A stretch of DNA of 64,000 bases from the NCBI GenBank assembly GCA_036877525.1, contig JAZGTH010000099.1, positions 124,001-188,000 on the forward strand, read 5' to 3'. The DNA comes from Chromobotia macracanthus (Eukaryota; Chordata; Actinopteri; Cypriniformes; Botiidae). Below the pieces are notes generated by a model. It saw nothing but the letters and a program-made list of their open reading frames with translations, had not been told where the DNA came from and ran no database searches. This document shows, piece after piece, positions 61,107-64,000 of the stretch. Within the stretch, counting starts at the first letter, position 1. Each line of letters opens with the position of its first letter. The position numbers and the translations under genes were made by a program.

Positions 61107-62439
61107 GTGAGTGCTGCTTGGGGCAGATGGGCTCCTGTGTGAGCAGAGTGGGGCAGATTTAGAGGAGGGGGGTCTCCACGCGAACAGGTGCAGACTCCCA
61201 CCAGAGACTGAGGAAATAATAAAACCTCATACATGCGTCAGCTGCTGAAAGAAGTGTCTATATTAAAAAGGCATTCATAATTAATATAGTTCTTATTTGT
61301 AAATGTTGTTGACGGAGTCTACTTAGAAGACATTGAGTTAATTATTTTATTACTGGATCATATGACCAAAAATGCTTTTAAAAAGTTAAACTTGAGTCAT
61401 TTTGAACATTTCTGTCCTGCTGAGAAAGGTTTGCTAGCTGGTTTTAGGCACTTGTCAGTTTGTTGAACAGCTAAACACCAAGTTGTCTAGGCTGCAACAC
61501 CAGCTTACAATTTTTATTTTAATTTTTTATTGATTTGGATGAGCATTTCTTTTGTATTGAACCTTATTTCCTGCAATGTGGCCTTAACGTTTATGAAACT
61601 CCCAAGTCTATTTTTCTGTTTATTAATAATTTTGTTTCTATTTATTACATAAGTAATATTCTCTATTATTAGTCACAGTAATCTGTAAACAATAACAATG
61701 TTTTCCTACATGGTCTCAGTCTGACTACTCGGCTGATAGATACAGGCAGCTGATGTGTATTATGTTGTGCGTACAGAGCGATTCTTATTGGCAGAGGCAT
61801 CGGGGAATGTGTGCTGTGTGTCTCGGGGACCAGGACAGCAGTGAGTGTGAATGAGTCATGAGAGTTTGAGACAGAGATGTTATTATTTTATAACTGTGCC
61901 CTAAAGATAGTAACTGTGATTTGGTGCAGTGTTAAATGTAATAAAAAAAGGGTTTTGCATAGTCACAATGTGATGTGCTTGCTGGGGATTGTCATGTACG
62001 TATGTGAACTGGTGAATGAAAGGGTGTGGTGAGGGGACTGTTGGGATGGGCATCTCTCCGAAAAAATGACAATACAAGATGTGTTGTTTAATATTTCTTT
62101 CTCTCTTTCACTTTCAGAATATATCTCAGTTTGTTTCAATTTAAAACTAAGACTTATAAAACATGATTTTTTTGCTTTTCAGTGTCCGAGGGTTGAGATT
62201 TGACCAACCCCTTTACCTTCTGTATTAAACTCTTGTAACTTGTCCAGCACCATTTGTGCTGTGGGTATGGTATCTGAAATCATTTGTTGTTTGGTTTGTT
62301 ACTGAGATTTTCTAAGCAATCAGAACCAGGATCTTTACCTGGCAGACAATAAAACAGGTGAAAGAATCTAGATTTATTACCGTATCTAGAGACCAGTATT
62401 ATACAAGAGTGTCGACTTTTTTATTTGGACCAATAAGCA

Positions 62440-62492
62440 AATACATAGAACACCCTAGCAATGCCTTAGCAACCACCCACAACAACTTAGCA
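62440..62492 (-). repeat. GTTGCTAGGG-type short repeat
   Basis: Contains 'acaccctagcaatgcc' and 'ttagcaaccaccca', the reverse complement of the motif at 12.2 and 43.66 kb. Confidence 0.65.
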
Positions 62493-63364
62493 TCATGCCA
62501 GCAAGTTTTACAAAACAAAAAAATCTAGTGATCTTTGCAAATGAACTTGTATTTATTTAACCTAGTTTCACTCTAAATCTGATTATTTTCTTTCAGTCTG
62601 AAAACATGTCAAAAAAGACATTTCATTTCCTTCCATCTGTGTAACCTATTTTAGGGTAACCCATTCTTAGAATCACCTGTTATATTTCTAGTGAGCAGCA
62701 ATAATTGCTTTTGACTGACATTTCCATAAAGAGGAAGATGGAAAATTCATTAAGCAGATAACCATGACAAACTCAAGACGCTGAGTTTGAAGATAAGCTG
62801 ATTGTAATACATTTCCAGGCTGCTGTGCTCTCAGCTGTGGCACTATGAACGTGCGCTATGACATATCGGATAGAAGTTGCTCAAATGAAACATTGATTCA
62901 GCTTTAATATTATGGACCAATCAGGAAATGAATATAGCAAAATTTCTCTGGGAGATTTAAAGCAATGCAATTTGAGAACGCCAGGCAGGAGTCATAACTA
63001 CACGTTGAAATGTTTTGAAGAATGTAAGAAAACGAGCGGTGCTTGCACATGCAGACATGGCTGGCACAATGCTGGTGTTGCAGTATTTGATGTAATCCTG
63101 AACAGAGATAAAAGCAAACTTCTCCCTGGCTTGCTGTCCATAATCAAGGGTTTGTGTTTAAGACTTAACATGGACTTCCAGATTAGTAATGACTAGATGT
63201 AAGGTGGAGCTGGGGTGGAGAGGATGTGTCAGGAGTTAGGTAACCACTGGTTTATATATCTTCATTTGGGTGTTGATTGGTCGGATTAAATAAACATGTT
63301 CCTCCCAAACTGTTTTTAGAACCCACGTGTTGCTGTGGTGCTAAAATGTTCGTTAGCACATCAC

Positions 63365-63450
63365 TATGGGGTTTCTAGGGTGTATTGTGTGGTTTCTATG
63401 GTGTTGTTAGGTTGTTGCTAGGGTGAGATGGATGTTTGCTAGGTAGATGC
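63365..63450 (+). repeat. GTTGCTAGGG-type short repeat cluster
   Basis: Several variants in a row ('ggtttctagggtg', 'gtttctatggtg', 'gttgttgctagggtg', 'tttgctaggta'), a diverged version of the cluster at 43.66 kb. Confidence 0.65.
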
Positions 63451-64000
63451 TCCCTGGTCCAAGTCAAAGCTTTCATAAGTAAGAGCATCTACAAAAAGTA
63501 ACAGCACATGTTTCCTTAACAGGCTGCATGACTTGAGGGATCATTCATGTGCACAAACAAACAGTGTGGTGTAAGTTACATACCAAAGTTACTCAGAGTT
63601 GAGGGTTTGTTCCTTAACTGTAAATATGAGCAATAATAACAGTGATGTTTGGCTAATTATATCTAGTGACTGTATGATGGTAAAAAGTCAGATCCCATGT
63701 TATGTATATTATTCATAGACACCTTATTTTATATTGCATATACATAATTTTACTGGTGTATATTTAGGTTTATTGAGCTTGGTCATGACTTGTATGAGAC
63801 AAATCTCATATCATGGTGTAATTGTTATTGAAGAGTTGTGAAGTTAGAACATCAGTGAATACTCAGTGTTGGGCCAGTGATGGTTCTGGGATGGTCCGGT
63901 GATGACTTTAGCAGCTGTGGGAGCGGTAGAGAGCTGTTATTGTCCAGAGAGCGGTAGCCTCCAGTCAGCTTAAGAGCTTCTCTATCTCCTATACGTTCCC

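Larger units (their letters stand above)
61107..64000. other. Gene-poor DNA to the window end
   Basis: No recognisable coding sequence. It contains GTTGCTAGGG-type motifs at 62,440-62,492 (minus strand) and 63,365-63,450 (plus strand). The last 150 bases are less AT-rich but match nothing I know. The 94-aa ORF at 62,912-63,196 has no family resemblance. Confidence 0.35.

Noticed and set aside
62912..63196. 94-aa plus-strand ORF
   Set aside because: Four-cysteine pattern but no known domain, no splice or promoter context, and ordinary non-coding composition.

Overview
The window looks like a teleost nuclear genome, most likely a cyprinid. Genes are split by small introns, introns and intergenic DNA are AT-rich, (GT)n tracts are common, and tRNA-derived SINE copies and short GTTGCTAGGG-type repeats are scattered through it. 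I recognise three conserved vertebrate genes. Species and the teleost paralogue (for example kdm7aa versus kdm7ab) cannot be settled from this sequence alone.

Layout. (1) 1-12,000, minus strand: the 5' end of kmt2e. Only the first coding exon (24 residues) lies at about 2 kb; the rest continues beyond base 1. A likely non-coding first exon ends at a strong splice donor at 11,483, so most of 2.1-11.5 kb is probably its 5' UTR intron. (2) 13.6-14.85 kb: a CpG-rich, promoter-like block with clustered YY1-like and CRE-like sites, a short 46-codon ORF and a polyadenylation signal. (3) 15.2-16.75 kb, plus strand: complete ndufb2 (three coding exons, 101 aa). (4) 18.96-35.78 kb, minus strand: complete kdm7a-like histone demethylase. 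I traced it as 18 coding exons whose lengths sum to 2,481 bp (826 aa plus stop). It is convergent with ndufb2. (5) 36.7-43.0 kb: an unusual block flanked by two identical 106-bp direct repeats. It holds a 3.2-kb AT-rich tandem array of about 18 units, each with a variable (TTTAG)n core, then decayed units, an interspersed repeat, and an intronless 221-aa ORF on the minus strand that I do not recognise. (6) 43-64 kb: gene-poor DNA with nested TIR elements, microsatellites and a few exon-like segments on the plus strand (51.26-51.76, 53.62, 56.49, 61.1 kb) that could belong to an unrecognised transcript.

How the genes relate. kmt2e and kdm7a both encode PHD-finger chromatin proteins, while ndufb2 encodes a small mitochondrial complex I subunit. 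Their adjacency looks like synteny rather than an operon-like unit. The most original material is the 106-bp-flanked block with its nested satellite and intronless ORF, followed by the CpG-rich block between kmt2e and ndufb2.
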